Positions 39,275 to 52,176 of a stretch of 64,000 bases of DNA are shown in pieces. Position numbers and translations under genes: made by a program. The first letter of the stretch is position 1; each line of letters begins with the position of its first letter. The notes under the pieces were generated by a model. It saw only the letters and a list, made by a program, of their open reading frames with translations, searched no databases and was not told where the DNA came from. Source of the DNA: Symbiodinium sp. CCMP2592 (lineage: Eukaryota > Sar > Dinophyceae > Suessiales > Symbiodiniaceae); the NCBI GenBank assembly GCA_905221615.1, contig CAJNDT010002001.1:1731881-1795880 (forward strand), read 5' to 3'.

Positions 39275-39379
39275 TGAAACAAAGGTCTGGAAAGAAGTAC
39301 CTGCCCTGCGTCCGACAGAATTCAATCGGCAAAGATCTCAGTGTCAGTGGTAGTTGTAGCTTCAGAGTTGGCGAAAGGC

Positions 39380-39380
<1 letters not shown>

Positions 39381-39418
<38 letters not shown>
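39381..39418. repeat. (GA)n microsatellite
   Basis: Clean (GA)n run of about 38 bp. Confidence 0.95.
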
Positions 39419-39420
<2 letters not shown>

Positions 39421-39503
39421 CCTGGGACCCTAGTACGCAGTCGACACTGAAGCCAGAGACACGGCACAGTCGCGCCCTAGGCTCTCCAACCATTTTTTGT
39501 CAG

Positions 39504-39703
39504 AAACAGACCCGACATCGCAGCATTGGCCCAACTTTGCCGTTCTGTGGATCCAACTTCAAGCAGCATTCTGCGTGCCAGAACCCTGTGGCCGCCACGT
39601 GTCGAGGTTGCCGCCGACATTCCACAGCCCAAAGACCTCGAAACCCCCCGCCAACTCCGAGACTTCGAGCGTGCCTTTGAGCCGCTTTCAAGCAAGCTTC
39701 AAT
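39504..39703 (+). CDS. Host exon, soluble, penultimate of a gene
   Basis: Follows TTTTTTGTCAG. Reads NRPDIAALAQLCRSVDPTSS, then ILRARTLWPPRVEVAADIPQ and LETPRQLRDFERAFEPLSSK. Ends at CTTCAAT/GAGCTG, a GA donor, and joins in frame to 39788. Convincing helical, charged sequence; family not recognised. Confidence 0.6.
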
Positions 39704-39787
39704 GAGCTGTAAGTAAACCTATGATCCGTGAAACACCAAACCCTTTAGCCCTAGATCCTTGAGTTGAACACTAACCCTCTTCGTCAG

Positions 39788-39885
39788 TGTCTGAGATTGA
39801 AGGAGATGTGGAGGCCGCCCCTATGCAGTCCGTGCTTCTGCTGCAGACAGCAGTCAAGCACAGCGGTTGGGTCGACTGGACCTAG
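39788..39885 (+). CDS. Host exon with probable stop codon
   Basis: After CCTCTTCGTCAG reads SEIEGDVEAAPMQSVLLLQT then AVKHSGWVDWT and TAG at 39883. Joined through the GA-AG intron at 39704-39787 it continues the previous exon. It may be the C terminus of that gene. Confidence 0.55.
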
Positions 39886-39995
39886 AACCTAATTCAGCCT
39901 AATAGTAAACTCGATACTTAAGCTTCAAGGTCACAGGGGTTTCGAGCTGGTGTCCTTGGAAGTTGACTTGAATCATCACCGCCGCCCGGGCAAGT

Positions 39996-40241
39996 GTGTC
40001 CAGCAGTCGTATCCACTGCGTAGCTCACATCATGTCCTTGACTGCTGCGCATATCGAGCTTCAGCAGTGTGGTCAGCCAAGCTTGCAGCTAAGATGGCCT
40101 GGCTTCTTGTGTGGATCTGCTGCTGCTCTTTCTGCTGCTACAGCGCGTCACACCAGGACGAGGCGCGGCAGATTCCAGTCTTTACGGGGTCGGCCGGGTC
40201 GTGCCTTCGCTGAGGCCAATAGCAGCATCATCATTGCTTCA
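39996..40241 (+). CDS. Candidate host exon, frame uncertain
   Basis: Three + frames are open. The favoured one reads AAHIELQQCGQPSLQLRWPG, then LCGSAAALSAATARHTRTRR and AFAEANSSIIIASG, ending at GCTTCAG/GTCAGCG. Another frame holds a TM-like WLLVWICCCSFCCYSA. Unresolved. Confidence 0.35.
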
Positions 40242-40390
40242 GGTCAGCGGACACATACATATGGAATCTGGAAGGATTTGCTTTTGCATACTGCTGATGG
40301 GAGAAGGCCTGCAAGTAAACTTAGGGCTCTCAAGCACTCTCCTGTGTTGCACGCGTAGGGTGTATCTTTACTTCGTCATGGCTGCCTAGC

Positions 40391-40762
40391 ATGCCGGGCC
40401 CCTTCGTCGCATCCCAAAAAAGTGTGAAGTCCTGCTTTCGGCGTCATGATCAGATGCGCAACTCGGCATCTTGCCTGAAGTTTGTGGCATGCCCCAAGCT
40501 CTTGGATCTCAAGCGACCGAAGTGCACTGCACCTTCGACGCCGCCCCATAGATTCGGAACGGGCAGAACACGATTAAACTCAGACCCTCTAGACTGTAGG
40601 AGCCCCAGGCGAATTCTCGAAGCCCTTCGGAGCGTTCGATCAGACATGCAGCCCCGAGAGTCCTCAACGCTCAACTCGGAGTTCACCTCATGTTCTTTTT
40701 CTCAGCTTTGCATGTGCGAGGGACATGTCTGCAGCCACAGTTGTGTGTGCAATCGCCGGTGA
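40391..40762 (+). CDS. Open frame, 123 codons
   Basis: Open for 372 nt. Core reads KFVACPKLLDLKRPKCTAPS then DCRSPRRILEALRSVRSDMQ. Basic and soluble. It may be one exon with flanks. Product not recognised. Confidence 0.38.
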   Translation: MPGPFVASQKSVKSCFRRHDQMRNSASCLKFVACPKLLDLKRPKCTAPSTPPHRFGTGRTRLNSDPLDCRSPRRILEALRSVRSDMQPRESSTLNSEFTSCSFSQLCMCEGHVCSHSCVCNRR

Positions 40763-41930
40763 TTTGAGCCTGTGCCCTGTGGAGGTTCGCACGATGATCC
40801 TGCGGAGAATCTGTGCAGCATCCTTGTGTGTGAACCTGTGGGGCTTCCAGGAAACCCTCCGACTTAATCAGGGGTTTTGAGTGTTGAGTTGAGATTCGGA
40901 CAGACTGAAAACGTAAGTTTCGGCGGTCTTCGGAGTTTTGTTAGGGCTCAGTGTGTAAGGACGTCGAAGACTGTGGCAAACAAAGGCTTAGGCTGCTCAG
41001 GCTGCTGATTATACATACGGCGGATTGATCTCTTGCAGCTTGACCAAGAGAAACATCACAACTCCGGGGCTTTGAGGCTTGAGGGTTGATTGTAAAGCCG
41101 GAATATTTGGGAATTTATGAGTGGTATTCCTCACGGCCTGAATTAGGCCTGCCCATAAAGCCTTAACCTAACTGTAAAGAGCCCTGCCGCCAAAGAAGTC
41201 TGTGCCATGTACCAGCTAACACCACGGATGCAGTGCTGGTGTAAACCCCTGTGCGTTTCCCTCCAACGTTTGGTTGACAGGCGAATAAGCTCTTTCAGCT
41301 GTGAGGCCAGATGCTTGCGAGTCTGGCCTGAAGACTACGTTGCCAAATTACGTGCGCGGAACGCTTCAATACTCTAACACACGCTTGAACATCAACAAGG
41401 CAACGAATCACTCCTGAAATTCTTGAGGATGCCCGAAACCATCGATTGGCTAAGGAGACCAGCGACAGAAAATGGCGGAAATTGTCGAAAAAGAGATGGT
41501 CACACGATCAGAGCAGACAGCGGCTGGCTTTAAATGTTGGTCTGGCTAGTCACATTATCGTCCTTACGTGCACCAAAACCCATTCACATCCGTCGATGCA
41601 ACCATAAGGCCTGCGTATTCCTTACTTACTTCTTCATGGTTTCAGGATTTGACACAGCAGTATTGGAGTTAGGAAAACTGTTGCAGGCTTCGGGGTGTTT
41701 GGCGATTTGAGGCCTAGTTGCAAATTTGTCAAGTCTTTGAGGGAGTCTGGTAGCAAAACACAAGGCCTTCAGGATCCGCAAGCCGCTCAAGCATACATGG
41801 CTTTGTTTCAACACACTGGTTCGTTCATAAACAGGTTCCAGGTTCAGGAGTACGGTAAGGGTATTTGGCAACCCCTTAAAGTAATCTGTATATGGTCGCC
41901 TCGCAGTTGGTACAGTAACCCCATGGTCTC

Positions 41931-42143
41931 ATGCCTTTCGGACCGATCTCGTTCGAGCTTGACAGCTGGGACATTCACTTACAAGAAAAACCTGTCGCTG
42001 AGCTTATATCCCCGACAATTGATCTGTGGTTTGCTGAAGTCCTTCGCATGCCTTCGCTATTAGCCTTTTTGGATTTTGAGGGCTCTGCAGTTGCCTGTGG
42101 CTTCGGTGCAGCGGAACCCTTAGCCTCTGGAGGCATCTCATGA
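41931..42143 (+). CDS. Candidate host exon, acidic and soluble
   Basis: Reads MPFGPISFELDSWDIHLQEK, then PVAELISPTIDLWFAEVLRM and LLAFLDFEGSAVACGFGAAE before TGA 42141. Strongly protein-like. A frame just upstream (41695-41930) is also open, so an intron or frameshift may lie near 41930. Function unknown. Confidence 0.45.
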   Translation: MPFGPISFELDSWDIHLQEKPVAELISPTIDLWFAEVLRMPSLLAFLDFEGSAVACGFGAAEPLASGGIS

Positions 42144-42539
42144 GTCATTTACACACATAGATCCCGACGTCATTTTGGGCCTTGCAGCATCCGATGGAAC
42201 AGGATTTGTACAAACACTCTCTGAGGTGGGGTCTGCAACATCTTTCGACGGGCTGCTTGGCAATAGCATGCAGCGTCCAGGATACAGGACAACAGGCTAT
42301 GATGTTCTTTCGTTACCGCCGTAAAGTAGTGCCTGTTGTTATCGTATACTGTCGCTATGTCCTGGTATAACGGTATAATGTTTGTTCGGGTATGTTCACA
42401 TGTCTGCTTGTTGTTATTGTTCGTGCGGCCACTGCCGCTTGTCGACTTGCTGTGAACATCAGATTTCACGAGTTCGCCAGCAACAGTCTAATGATCCGAT
42501 ACCAGCATCAGCGTCATTACAATCTCTTCAACTAGGGAT

Positions 42540-42893
42540 ATCATTTAGCTCAAAAAGCACTATTACCCGCAACAGCAGCATCAGCAACATCAACCAACAA
42601 GGCATCCGCAGCAGCAACAGCAAAAACAGCAGCAGCGCAGCAGCAGCAGCTGCAGCCGCAGCAACAGCCACAACAACAGCAATAACAACAGCGACGACAC
42701 TATCAAACTCAACAACCACAACATCAACTACGACGACGACAACGACGACAACAACAAAAGCAGCAACAGCACCACCACCGACAACAGCAACAACAACATC
42801 ATCAACAACAACAACAACAGCACCACCACCACCACCACCACCACCACCACCACCACCACCACCACCACCACCACCACCACCACCAGTAGCAAT

Positions 42894-42924
<31 letters not shown>

Positions 42925-43410
42925 ACAACGACAACGACAACAGCAACAACAGCAGCAGGAGCAGCGACAACTGCGACAACGACACTAATAACTACTATCA
43001 ACTCCAGCAAGAACAACAACTCGAACACCAGCAACACCAACACCACCACCAACAACACAAGCCACAACAAATATAACAACAACAACAACAACAACAACAA
43101 CCACAACCACAACCACAACAACAACGACAACGACAACGACAACAACAACAACAACAACAACAACAACAGCAACAACAACAACAACAACACCACCAACAAC
43201 AGCAGCAACAGCAGCAACAGCAGCAGCAGCAACAGCAACAAGAGCAACAACAACAACAACAAGAACAACAACAGCAACAGCAACAGCAGCAACAACAACA
43301 ACAAAAAAAAAAAAGACACGAACAAGAACAACAACAGCAACAAGAACAACAACAACAACAACAAGAAGAAGAACAATAAGAACACCAACAGCAACAACCA
43401 CAACAAGAAT

Positions 43411-43501
<91 letters not shown>

Positions 43502-44240
43502 GCAACAGCAACAACAGCAACAGCAACAGCAACAGCAACAACAACAACAACAGCAGCAGCAACAGCAACAACAGTAACATCAGCATCACCACCAACAAAA
43601 GCAACAGCAGCAGCAACAACAACAGTAACATCAACAGCAACATGAACAACTAATTGCAAGACCAACAACAACATAAAACAACAGCGCCATTATCAGCACA
43701 AAAAATCCACCACAAGCAGCAACAACAACAACATCGCCCATACCAGCAACAGCAACATCAACAGCAAGATCACCACCACCAACAGCAACAACAAAAGCAC
43801 CAACACAGACGCCAACACCGCCGCCGCCACCCCCACCAGCATCAGCAGCACCAGCACCAGCACCACCACCAGCACCAGCACCAGCACCACCACCAGCCAC
43901 CACCAGCCACCACCCACCACCCACCACCACCACCACCACCACCACCACCACCACCACCACCACCACCACCACCACCACCACCACCACCACCACCACGACC
44001 ACCACCACCACCACCACCACTACCGCCAACAACAACAGCAACAAGAACAACATTGTTTGTATTGGACCCTGAGCAAGAACAACGACGACAACAGCACCAG
44101 CAACGGCAGCAGCAACAGCCGCATCAACAACAACAGCAACAACCAACAACCACAGCGACACCAACGGCAACAGCAGCTGCAGCATCAGCAGCACCAGCAG
44201 CACCAGAAGCAGCGGCAATAGCCACCACGACAACACCGGC
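42540..44240. repeat. 1.7-kb compound trinucleotide array, A/C on the + strand
   Basis: CAA, CAG and CAC units: CAG/CAA to 42825, pure (CAC)n at about 42826-42889, mixed CAA/ACG to 43650 with long (CAA)n at about 43412-43500, then CAG/CAC with (CAC)n at about 43913-43997, fading by 44240. Thymine is nearly absent from the + strand. Frames giving poly-Asn, poly-Gln, poly-Thr or poly-Leu are artefacts. Confidence 0.93.
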
Positions 44241-44929
44241 AGCATTCTCGTTCTTTTGCTTTCAGTCTTCGCAAGCTCCGCCTTCTCGTTAGTCAGTCCC
44301 GATCATGAGCCCGGGTCAAGAAGAATCAGCCTGGGTTTGGCCGTCGGAGTCGGAGTAATTGTCCTAACCACGATCAGAGTGTTATCTTCAAGGGTACTGG
44401 CTGGTCACGATGTTTATCATCGCAAAATCTTTATCCACAGCAACAGGTGTATAGAAGCACAGTTGCAACGGTAACGGCTGCATTAACCATGGCTGATCAG
44501 CACCGATAGCACCATCAGCCTCAGACATCCCATGCGTACTGCATGAGTATGTAGAGCTGTGTAAGAATGAGCAGGGCACTAAGCGCAGGTAGGGCGTGTG
44601 AGCACATCGGCAGGTAATGTACAGGGCAACGACACGGATATGGGACTGGCTATCCATATCAACTGCGGCCGGTTCAGCATGAACGCATAAATCAACTGAA
44701 ACGTACGTGCACGGTAATACATCGCAGCCAAACGAAACGCACTCGACACAGCGATTGCATTTTGAAGTCGCAACACACCTCAACAGTGAGTTTGCCAACG
44801 CTGAATTGAAAACCCTCTCCTATAACTAATAACTAATAATGAGAGTGCAGCATCTGAAGCCGCGGGTGTAAGGATTGAGGTTTTCGGGCCGAGGGCAAAG
44901 CTCGAGGGTAAGCCTCACGCTACCATGTA

Positions 44930-45029
44930 TGTGTGTGTGTGTGTGTGCGCGCATATATAAGTACAAATAAGTGTATAAACATGTATGTGTGTATGTATAT
45001 ATATATACATGTGTATGTACATTTATATA

Positions 45030-45063
<34 letters not shown>

Positions 45064-45095
45064 ATATATATACATACATTTTATTTAATCATATA
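44930..45095. repeat. (TG)n/(TA)n microsatellite
   Basis: (TG)n at about 44930-44947, then several (TA)n blocks to about 45075. Confidence 0.9.
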
Positions 45096-45798
45096 TCTCT
45101 ATTTCTCCGGCTTTGGCCTGCAATAGTGAATCCAGATCGCTTCTCCTATGATTGACTCAGGCTGCTCGCGCCTGGCTCCTACTCCAGCTACACACCGCCG
45201 CAACTCTGAGAGGGCCGTGTCCGGCCCTTCTATAGATTTTGTTTCTTTTAAGCCTTGAGGCATTATCATGCTAAGCATAAACCCTAAGCTACAAGAAGCT
45301 ACCGCTTCCAAGTCTTACACATGGCACACCGCAGACGGTGTGTTTACAGGCCACTGCTCTTTACGCTAGTGACTTAGATTCCGTTGGAAGTGGTCGTTTA
45401 TCAGATTCCGGAACCTGAAACTTGGCATTGTGCTTGCTGTCCTTGGTAGTCTATCGGTCCTCTTCGTCGTGTTGTGGTAGTTCGCATCTTTTGGCTTCGG
45501 ACTTTTTGCAATTTGTCTTTATTCTTCTGCGTTTGTTGCTAGTATCGCAAAAGTTTTCTCCGGGACATTCCGCTCTCGGCTGGAAAGACTTGCGCTGCGC
45601 AAGTCGTGTGCAATATTTAGCTTTTGTTGCAGCGCCGCGTGGCCTGATGAAGTGCTGCTTAGCATGGTCCGGGTATGAATCGAAGATCATTGAATGGCAG
45701 TATTCGGATTTTGCAGTTCGTTTTGCACTTCTCCCGTCACCAGACGATGGTTTTCATGTCAGTACATATGGGTTAGGTTGTCTACTGGAGTTTTACAG

Positions 45799-45927
45799 GT
45801 GACTGAAGACATTCAGGCTGCGCGGCCAGCACTCCACTGTTGCACAAAAAACTTTCATGCTCTCTGGACCGAGGTCTTCAAACAGGCTTCCGGGCCCACC
45901 GATCCGGATACCCTCTCTTACTGCCGT
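45799..45927 (+). CDS. Candidate host exon, soluble
   Basis: Follows acceptor GAGTTTTACAG and reads VTEDIQAARPALHCCTKNFH, then ALWTEVFKQASGPTDPDTLS before TAA. The opposite strand (46038-45793) is equally open and protein-like, so the strand is uncertain. The clean acceptor favours +. Confidence 0.42.
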
Positions 45928-46299
45928 TAAGGATAGGAGTGTGACGGCACGTGATTCAATGGCAGCGGATGGCCGATGCTGAACAAGTTCAGAGGCTAGA
46001 TTTGCGAAGTCATCTCTCAACATATGAGCCCCGTACATTCAAGAATCCTCGGCACCCCAACGCTGAAACACAAGCCTTGCATAGACGAACAGACGGGCAG
46101 CGAGTTTTCTGTGCTCCCGACGTGGCTAGACGTGGCCACCGGCCAAGGCTCGGTCAAGTCCCAAGGACTTGGCTGGCTGTGAACAGTTTTGGCTCCAACT
46201 TATGCAGAAAAGGTATGAGGTGCACACTAGTTAATAGCCGAGAACCAAGGTTCGGCGACCTATGTTGGGGCGACTGGTACTAACTCTTCATTCTTGACG

Positions 46300-48450
46300 T
46301 ATCTGGATATGTGGATGGGTGTGTTGCGGGCGTTGGCTTAGATGAGTATGTATAAACATATATATATATATATATATACATGTATAGAGGTACTACATAA
46401 AAGACATGCATAGAAATATAGATGGGAATGTGCGTACACGTAAGCATGCATGTGTACAGGCGCACAAGATGTTGTTATTGTATCCCATAGCCCCTGTTTC
46501 GGGGCAGGGAGCTACAACACAACGAGAGTGATATTCATGGTCATCGGGATACGACCTTCACTCGTAAGGAGCTTTTCCGGATCCCTGATCTGCCTTATAG
46601 GGGTTCAGGGTTTGATTCATACGGCTTGGTTGACGAGTCCAAGGCCAGGGAGAGTCCTGCTGTTTCTTAGAAGTTTCTGCCAGGCTGCTTCTGTTGTCAG
46701 GAGACGTTCGTGACTTGTGGCCTGCCCGCAGCTTTATTTCGGGGCAAACTTCCCATTGCCCTGTTCCTCCGTGCGACTCGACATAAAGATTGAACGGGGC
46801 GGGGGACCCGGGCGGTTCATTATACACACCCGAAGCCCAGACTTCAGCCAGAGTTCCAGTCTCGAAGTTTGGTTAGAAATGTTTGAGAGCAAGCTGCGTA
46901 CAGGTCTTATACAACATATTTGCCTACACTATGACGGGTAGCATCCAAGCAACACACATGTGTTCATATCATTTGCACATGCGCCTGCATCTACATATAC
47001 GTACTTCTATATATATATATATATATATATATAGATGTACATATACACACACACACACACATATACGCTTCCCCTTCAAAGTTCCCCTCCCATTTGGAGT
47101 GAATTCCATGACCGTTTAGACATAGCAGGTACTGTGTACAATCTACCAGAACTTGACGATGAACCGTAGTTGTTTTGCTATACAGTGCCTGCACAGCCCA
47201 GTTATGTACGTGCTGAAACGTGTGTGCGCTGTCTTTCGTACTAGCATCTATGACATGACAAATACATATCTGAAGTTTTTTGTGTGATAAAGTGCCGACA
47301 GTGGTAGTAATTGCATGTTAGTGCGCTAACCAGCCCACCTATTGTACGACCAAGGGATGTAGAGAAGAACGGTGTCCAACCGCGAATAGTGGTCCTTGCA
47401 AACAACAAGTATTCATGCCCGAGTCGTTAACTACTTTCGTCTTCAAGTTCATCATTACAGAGATCCTTAGATATGCTAAACCAGAACCCATCAGACCCCA
47501 CCATTTGCCCAAGATTGCTGCCGGCACCGTGCCTCGCGTGTCGGACCTTTTTCGTCGTCCCTATTTCCATCTTACTTCGGTGGCCTTCACGTAGATTATG
47601 AAACGACTTTTTGCGCTAGCAGACCAACGTTCGAAGAACGAGTTCTGCGAATCATACTGCGTCTACATTTCCTGACAACTGACCCAATATGCTTTCAGGT
47701 TTATTGCGTATGTTGGCATCTTTCGTGAATTGGCATACTTCGTGACTGGAAGCGTTGATAGTTTGGTATGGCATCGGCCGGATGAGAAGCCTTGCTGCAT
47801 GTACCACGGTTCAACAATGACAACAATCCGATGACAGCATATTTCGATGTCGTAGTGGCATAGATACTACCTAAACTCTCCCGAATCATCCGATTCACGT
47901 CCCAACCGTGTTCGGTTCGACCCGGATCCAAGATCTAAGAGTGCCCAGAGATTCTGACCCAAGAATCTTGGATTTTGGATCCGAGCTCCAAGCAACAACC
48001 ATTGGGATGCTTCGGGTGTGCACTGGATCCACGTTGAATCTTGGACTCGGCCACGAATCACAGAATATTCGGATGTTTCGGGGAGCCGTGCAAACATCCA
48101 AATTTCGGAGCTCGAGATACCACATACACGGATAGATAGAGAGATGTCTCTATGTTTTTTAATCACGCGCGTAATTAAGTTTTTTTGATTGACCAAGGTA
48201 ACTGAACCGACTTGCAAACGACGTCGCGGGCCAAGTGTGAGCACGAGCGGATAGGGTTTCAGTTTGCTGCTCTAGGAGCTTGTGTCCGACGGGGCTTGGC
48301 ACTGTTGAATCATGTCTTCAAGTACGACTCCAAGCGTGCAGTTACGTGTTTGAGTCGGGTTCAGCTTTGGGCATGCAGTTCACAATTGGTTCCAGCTGTT
48401 CGATTTAGTTCCCCAGCCCCAGAAGCCTCAGAAGCTAAACCCCGCTGATA
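46300..48450. other. ORF-poor, microsatellites, no convincing gene
   Basis: Contains (TA)n at 46358-46378 and 47009-47034, (CA)n at 47045-47062, and scattered short frames with no codon bias. A tract at 47880-48130 is AT/GA rich and open on both strands but not convincing. Confidence 0.35.
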
Positions 48451-49854
48451 CAGGGGTGTCCCTACGTAGCATGATTTCGACGTATGATCCACGCAAGTTG
48501 ATATCACCATCGAGCCCCCACCCTGTGCCCCGGACCGAATCCGGGGCGTTCAACTGCTGCATCCTCGCCCCCGCGCAATGTCTTCGCAACCACACTCCCC
48601 GACCCCAGATCCTTTCCCTAGAACCCGAGCTTTACGCCGAACACGCAGTCGTCCACCCGAAAATGTCTTAAGGGCAATCCTCAACTCAGATGCTGGTTGA
48701 TTCCTGCTGCTCCAGACCGCAAAGCCTCAGTCCTCTCCATGCAGCCTGCGGGTTCCGAGCAAAGCCACACAAAGTGGATGAAAAAAGTTTACAGCGTATA
48801 TGATGTTAGAGGTTTTCGTATCAGATGCAGAAGGAGTAGCAGAAGCTGCAGAAGTGGCAAAGTAGGAGGAGGACCAGGACCAGGAGGAGGAGGAGGAGAA
48901 GGAGGAACGACCAAACAGCTCACTAGCAGGCAGCGAAACCACAAATCCAGTACCAGGTGTCGGCTGCAGGATTTGTAGAAGACTGTCAGCTGAGGTTAGC
49001 AGGATGCGCCTCGTCGTTGCTCGGCTGCCCCAGTGTGCCAAAGGAACCTGAAGCTTAAACTTGAGGTCCTGCTTCCGGAATAGGTGAGCCATGTTTCGAA
49101 TGTGAAATCAACCTACCCGTCTGTGAACACTTCGCCAACTGGCACAAACTCCGAAGATTTCCCAACACTACAACACTACGAGCCGGGTACACTTTCTGCT
49201 TGGAAGGTTCGCAGTTTCAGGGTTACTGACGGCCTGCAGGATCAGTCTTCATGCCGAAACCAACTTTTCACCCCAACTCTTGAACCATAAGCTCAAACAG
49301 TTAACATCGTTAACACTTGAAGCGACAGTTTCAGATACGCACAGCGCCCTTCAACAAGACCCAAACTTGAGCCCAAACAGAGGCCATTCTGCTACTTTAT
49401 CCATGTCTTGCAGAGCTCCAGTGCGTGTCCACAGATGCTGCTGGGCTTCGACTGTCGTGATCCGAGCTTGTGGGTGGGGGACTCCGAAGCCTAAAGGGCC
49501 TAAAGACTTGAGGGTATCAGGCCTCAAAATGTCAAATCTGGCTTAGCCTTTGTCCGCTCTGAGTAAATTTTAGGACGGAGCAGGAGTCCGGTCTGGGCGT
49601 TTGGCTCTGTGCCGTTTCTTGGTTGTCTAGTGGGGTTGTGGCGGTTAAAGTTGAAGAATTTCGCAGCTTTGTCGCTCCAAGACAGAAAGTAGGTCCTGCA
49701 TGTCATGCGTCTGTCACCGGATATGTTTCGGCCATCAAATACATGTCGGTTTGGAATACGAATGTGTAGATGCCACATCCCTTATCTACGAACTAGTGGC
49801 AGCAGTACGACAAGGTACTGCTGCTTCTCAATGGTAAGTAGGTAGCGGTAGTGG

Positions 49855-50090
49855 TCGTGGTCGTGGTGGTGGTAGTAGTAGTACAGTAGTAGTAGTAGTC
49901 GTCGTCGTCGTGGTGGTGGTGGTGGTGGTGGAGTGGTAGTGGTACTAGTACTAGTACTAGCACTGCAGCAGTAGTGGTGGTGGTGGTGGTGGTGGTAGTC
50001 GTAGTAGTGGTGGTAGTAGTAGTAGTAGTAGCAATAGTAGAAGTAGCAGTAGTAGTAGCAGCAGCAGTGATGATAGTAGTGATGGTATTG
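49855..50090. repeat. (GGT)n/(AGT)n trinucleotide array
   Basis: GTGGTGGTAGTAGTAG-type repeats on the + strand, G/T rich; poly-Val and poly-Thr frames are artefacts. Confidence 0.93.
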
Positions 50091-50274
50091 AGCACGGCTA
50101 TCACGACGATGACCTGGATACTGCTTCTCCTACTACTACCGGGGCGTGCCAATGGCACGTGGGACCTGTAAGAGGAGGCACTGCAGTCCCGCACAGGTGA
50201 TGCTCTCAAGATTTACTGCGTTTGTCTGACTCACGTGTTAAGCAGAACTGCAGCAGAATTACCGCTTGAGGCTG

Positions 50275-50356
50275 ACGACGACTACTACTACGACTACTAC
50301 TACTACTACTACTGCTGCTACTACTGCTGCTGCTACTGCTACTGCTACTGCTACTG

Positions 50357-50413
<57 letters not shown>

Positions 50414-50478
50414 TTACTATTACTACTGCTACTACTGCTGCTACTACTGCTGCTGCTACTACTACTACTACGACTACG

Positions 50479-50519
<41 letters not shown>

Positions 50520-50565
50520 TACGACGACGACGACGACTACTACTACTACTCCTACTGCTCCTGCT
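50275..50565. repeat. (CTA)n trinucleotide array
   Basis: CTACTACTGCTACTACTAC-type repeats on the + strand: C/T/A here, G/T/A in the array 190 bp upstream, so the two arrays face in opposite strand sense. Confidence 0.93.
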
Positions 50566-51949
50566 ACTGTTACGCCTTTGCCCCTGCTACCGCTAATGAT
50601 GCTGCTTCTGCTACTGCTACCGCTAGTGCCACTGATTCCTATTGTTCTTCTTCTTTTTCACAACGACCACGACGCAGTCTTACTTCCTAAAGCCTAAGCG
50701 TTAAGATCCCAAAGGTCGCACCCCGAAGCCTGATGCCTTGCAGCTCTTATGATTCAGTCTGACCCCCATAGTACCTTCGAACCCCAAGCGCTGAACTCAA
50801 GGACCTGAGCTGTGACCGCGAGGGCTCCGATGAGCTGTCTTTGTCGCAGTGGGGCCCGGGCTTCCTGCAGGAGACCTACCAGGCCCTTTCTCGCAGGATG
50901 GAGCTCTGAATTGTCAGTATATAACTATATCCCCTGATATTGAGTTCAGAGCCTCTGGCCTCTGAGGATCCCACTTCCCAGGCCCGAACTGCTGAATCCT
51001 GACATCCGCTCGCACCTCTAAGGGTGTGGACTTGGGCCGTAAATTCTGTGGTTCGGGGATTATGTGGGTGTTTTGGCTTGAAAATAGTTGGGGGCTTGGG
51101 TTGTGGGGTGTGACTTGGCGTGGGCCTAAATTTGGGGCCTGGGGTGCAAGGTGTTGGGGTGCGGATCTTTGACTTGGTGAGGTATGTAGGTGAGGATCAA
51201 TGATTGGGATCACAATCGTCCAGTTTTTTCGCATGGGTTCGCATTTTTAAGATTTCGGGACACATGCGCCGTTGGTGACTCAGTGTAAAGAATACGTGTG
51301 TTGGATTATCTGTTTCAGAGGGTTTACATAGACATAGCCGAAAGCCCTCTTCCTCGAAGGTTACGATCCACACCCGAAGGAATACCACACACCAACTGCC
51401 ATGAACACAAGAACCTTTACAAGACTCTAATCCGAACTCTAGACTATGGACCTTAAATCATTCTCGCCTTTGCACCCTAACCCCTCAACCCCAAACCACC
51501 GAAATCCAGAGACCGCATACCCCGAATCGTGAAACAAGCTCAAACCTTCACAGCGCCCAGACCCCTGGACCCATCCGGAAGCAGGTCCGAGAGAGAGAAG
51601 AAAGGCAGCTTTCCGTCAGCGTCGTCACCGCAACAAAGGTCCGAAGAGTGGGGGTGGAGGGAACAGTGGGGTTGCAGGGGGAGACCGAACCGGCTGCATT
51701 AGATTCGTGAGCGAATCATGGGGGCTTCCGTGTTTTCGGAAAATCCTTCTTCTGCCGAGGACATGCACGCCTAATGACTTGTAGGCCATTGCTGTGCGTA
51801 GGGCCGAGGGACAAAGTAGTTTGGGTTTATGCGGGAAGCGAAAAGAGGGTTTCGGACTCTCTGGAGCTGGCAAGCTGTTGTCAGATTTGCTGTTTTCCTC
51901 CTGTGGCCAGGCTTCGGCAGAGAAGCCTCTTTCATCAGCTGCCTTGGCT

Positions 51950-52176
51950 CTGTTAGCCTTCGTAAGAGCAGTTGCAGTTGCAGTACCGGCAATCATCATT
52001 GCCCCCCTCATCGTTGCTCCAGCATCACTGTTTCGTCCAGATTCCCCTGTCGTCTGGTTCGTCAAGTTCGGTCTACTCATGCCACCATCGTCATTTGCCT
52101 CCTCGCCACCATCAGCACGCCCGCCATCATTTTCTTCACCGGCATAGCACCTTCCCACACCTACCGTGCAGACTGA
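51950..52176 (+). CDS. Candidate host exon or exons with membrane helices
   Basis: One frame reads VAVAVPAIIIAPLIVAPASL; the neighbouring frame further on reads HATIVICLLATISTPAIIFF then TGIAPSHTYRAD. Each is a TM-like run of ATC/GTC/GCC codons. Two short exons in different phases would explain the switch near 52080. Confidence 0.4.

Noticed and set aside
42382-43653. 423-codon + frame and 373-codon minus frame
   Set aside because: They translate a trinucleotide microsatellite into poly-Asn/Thr/Ser and poly-Leu/Val; no non-repeat domain is present.
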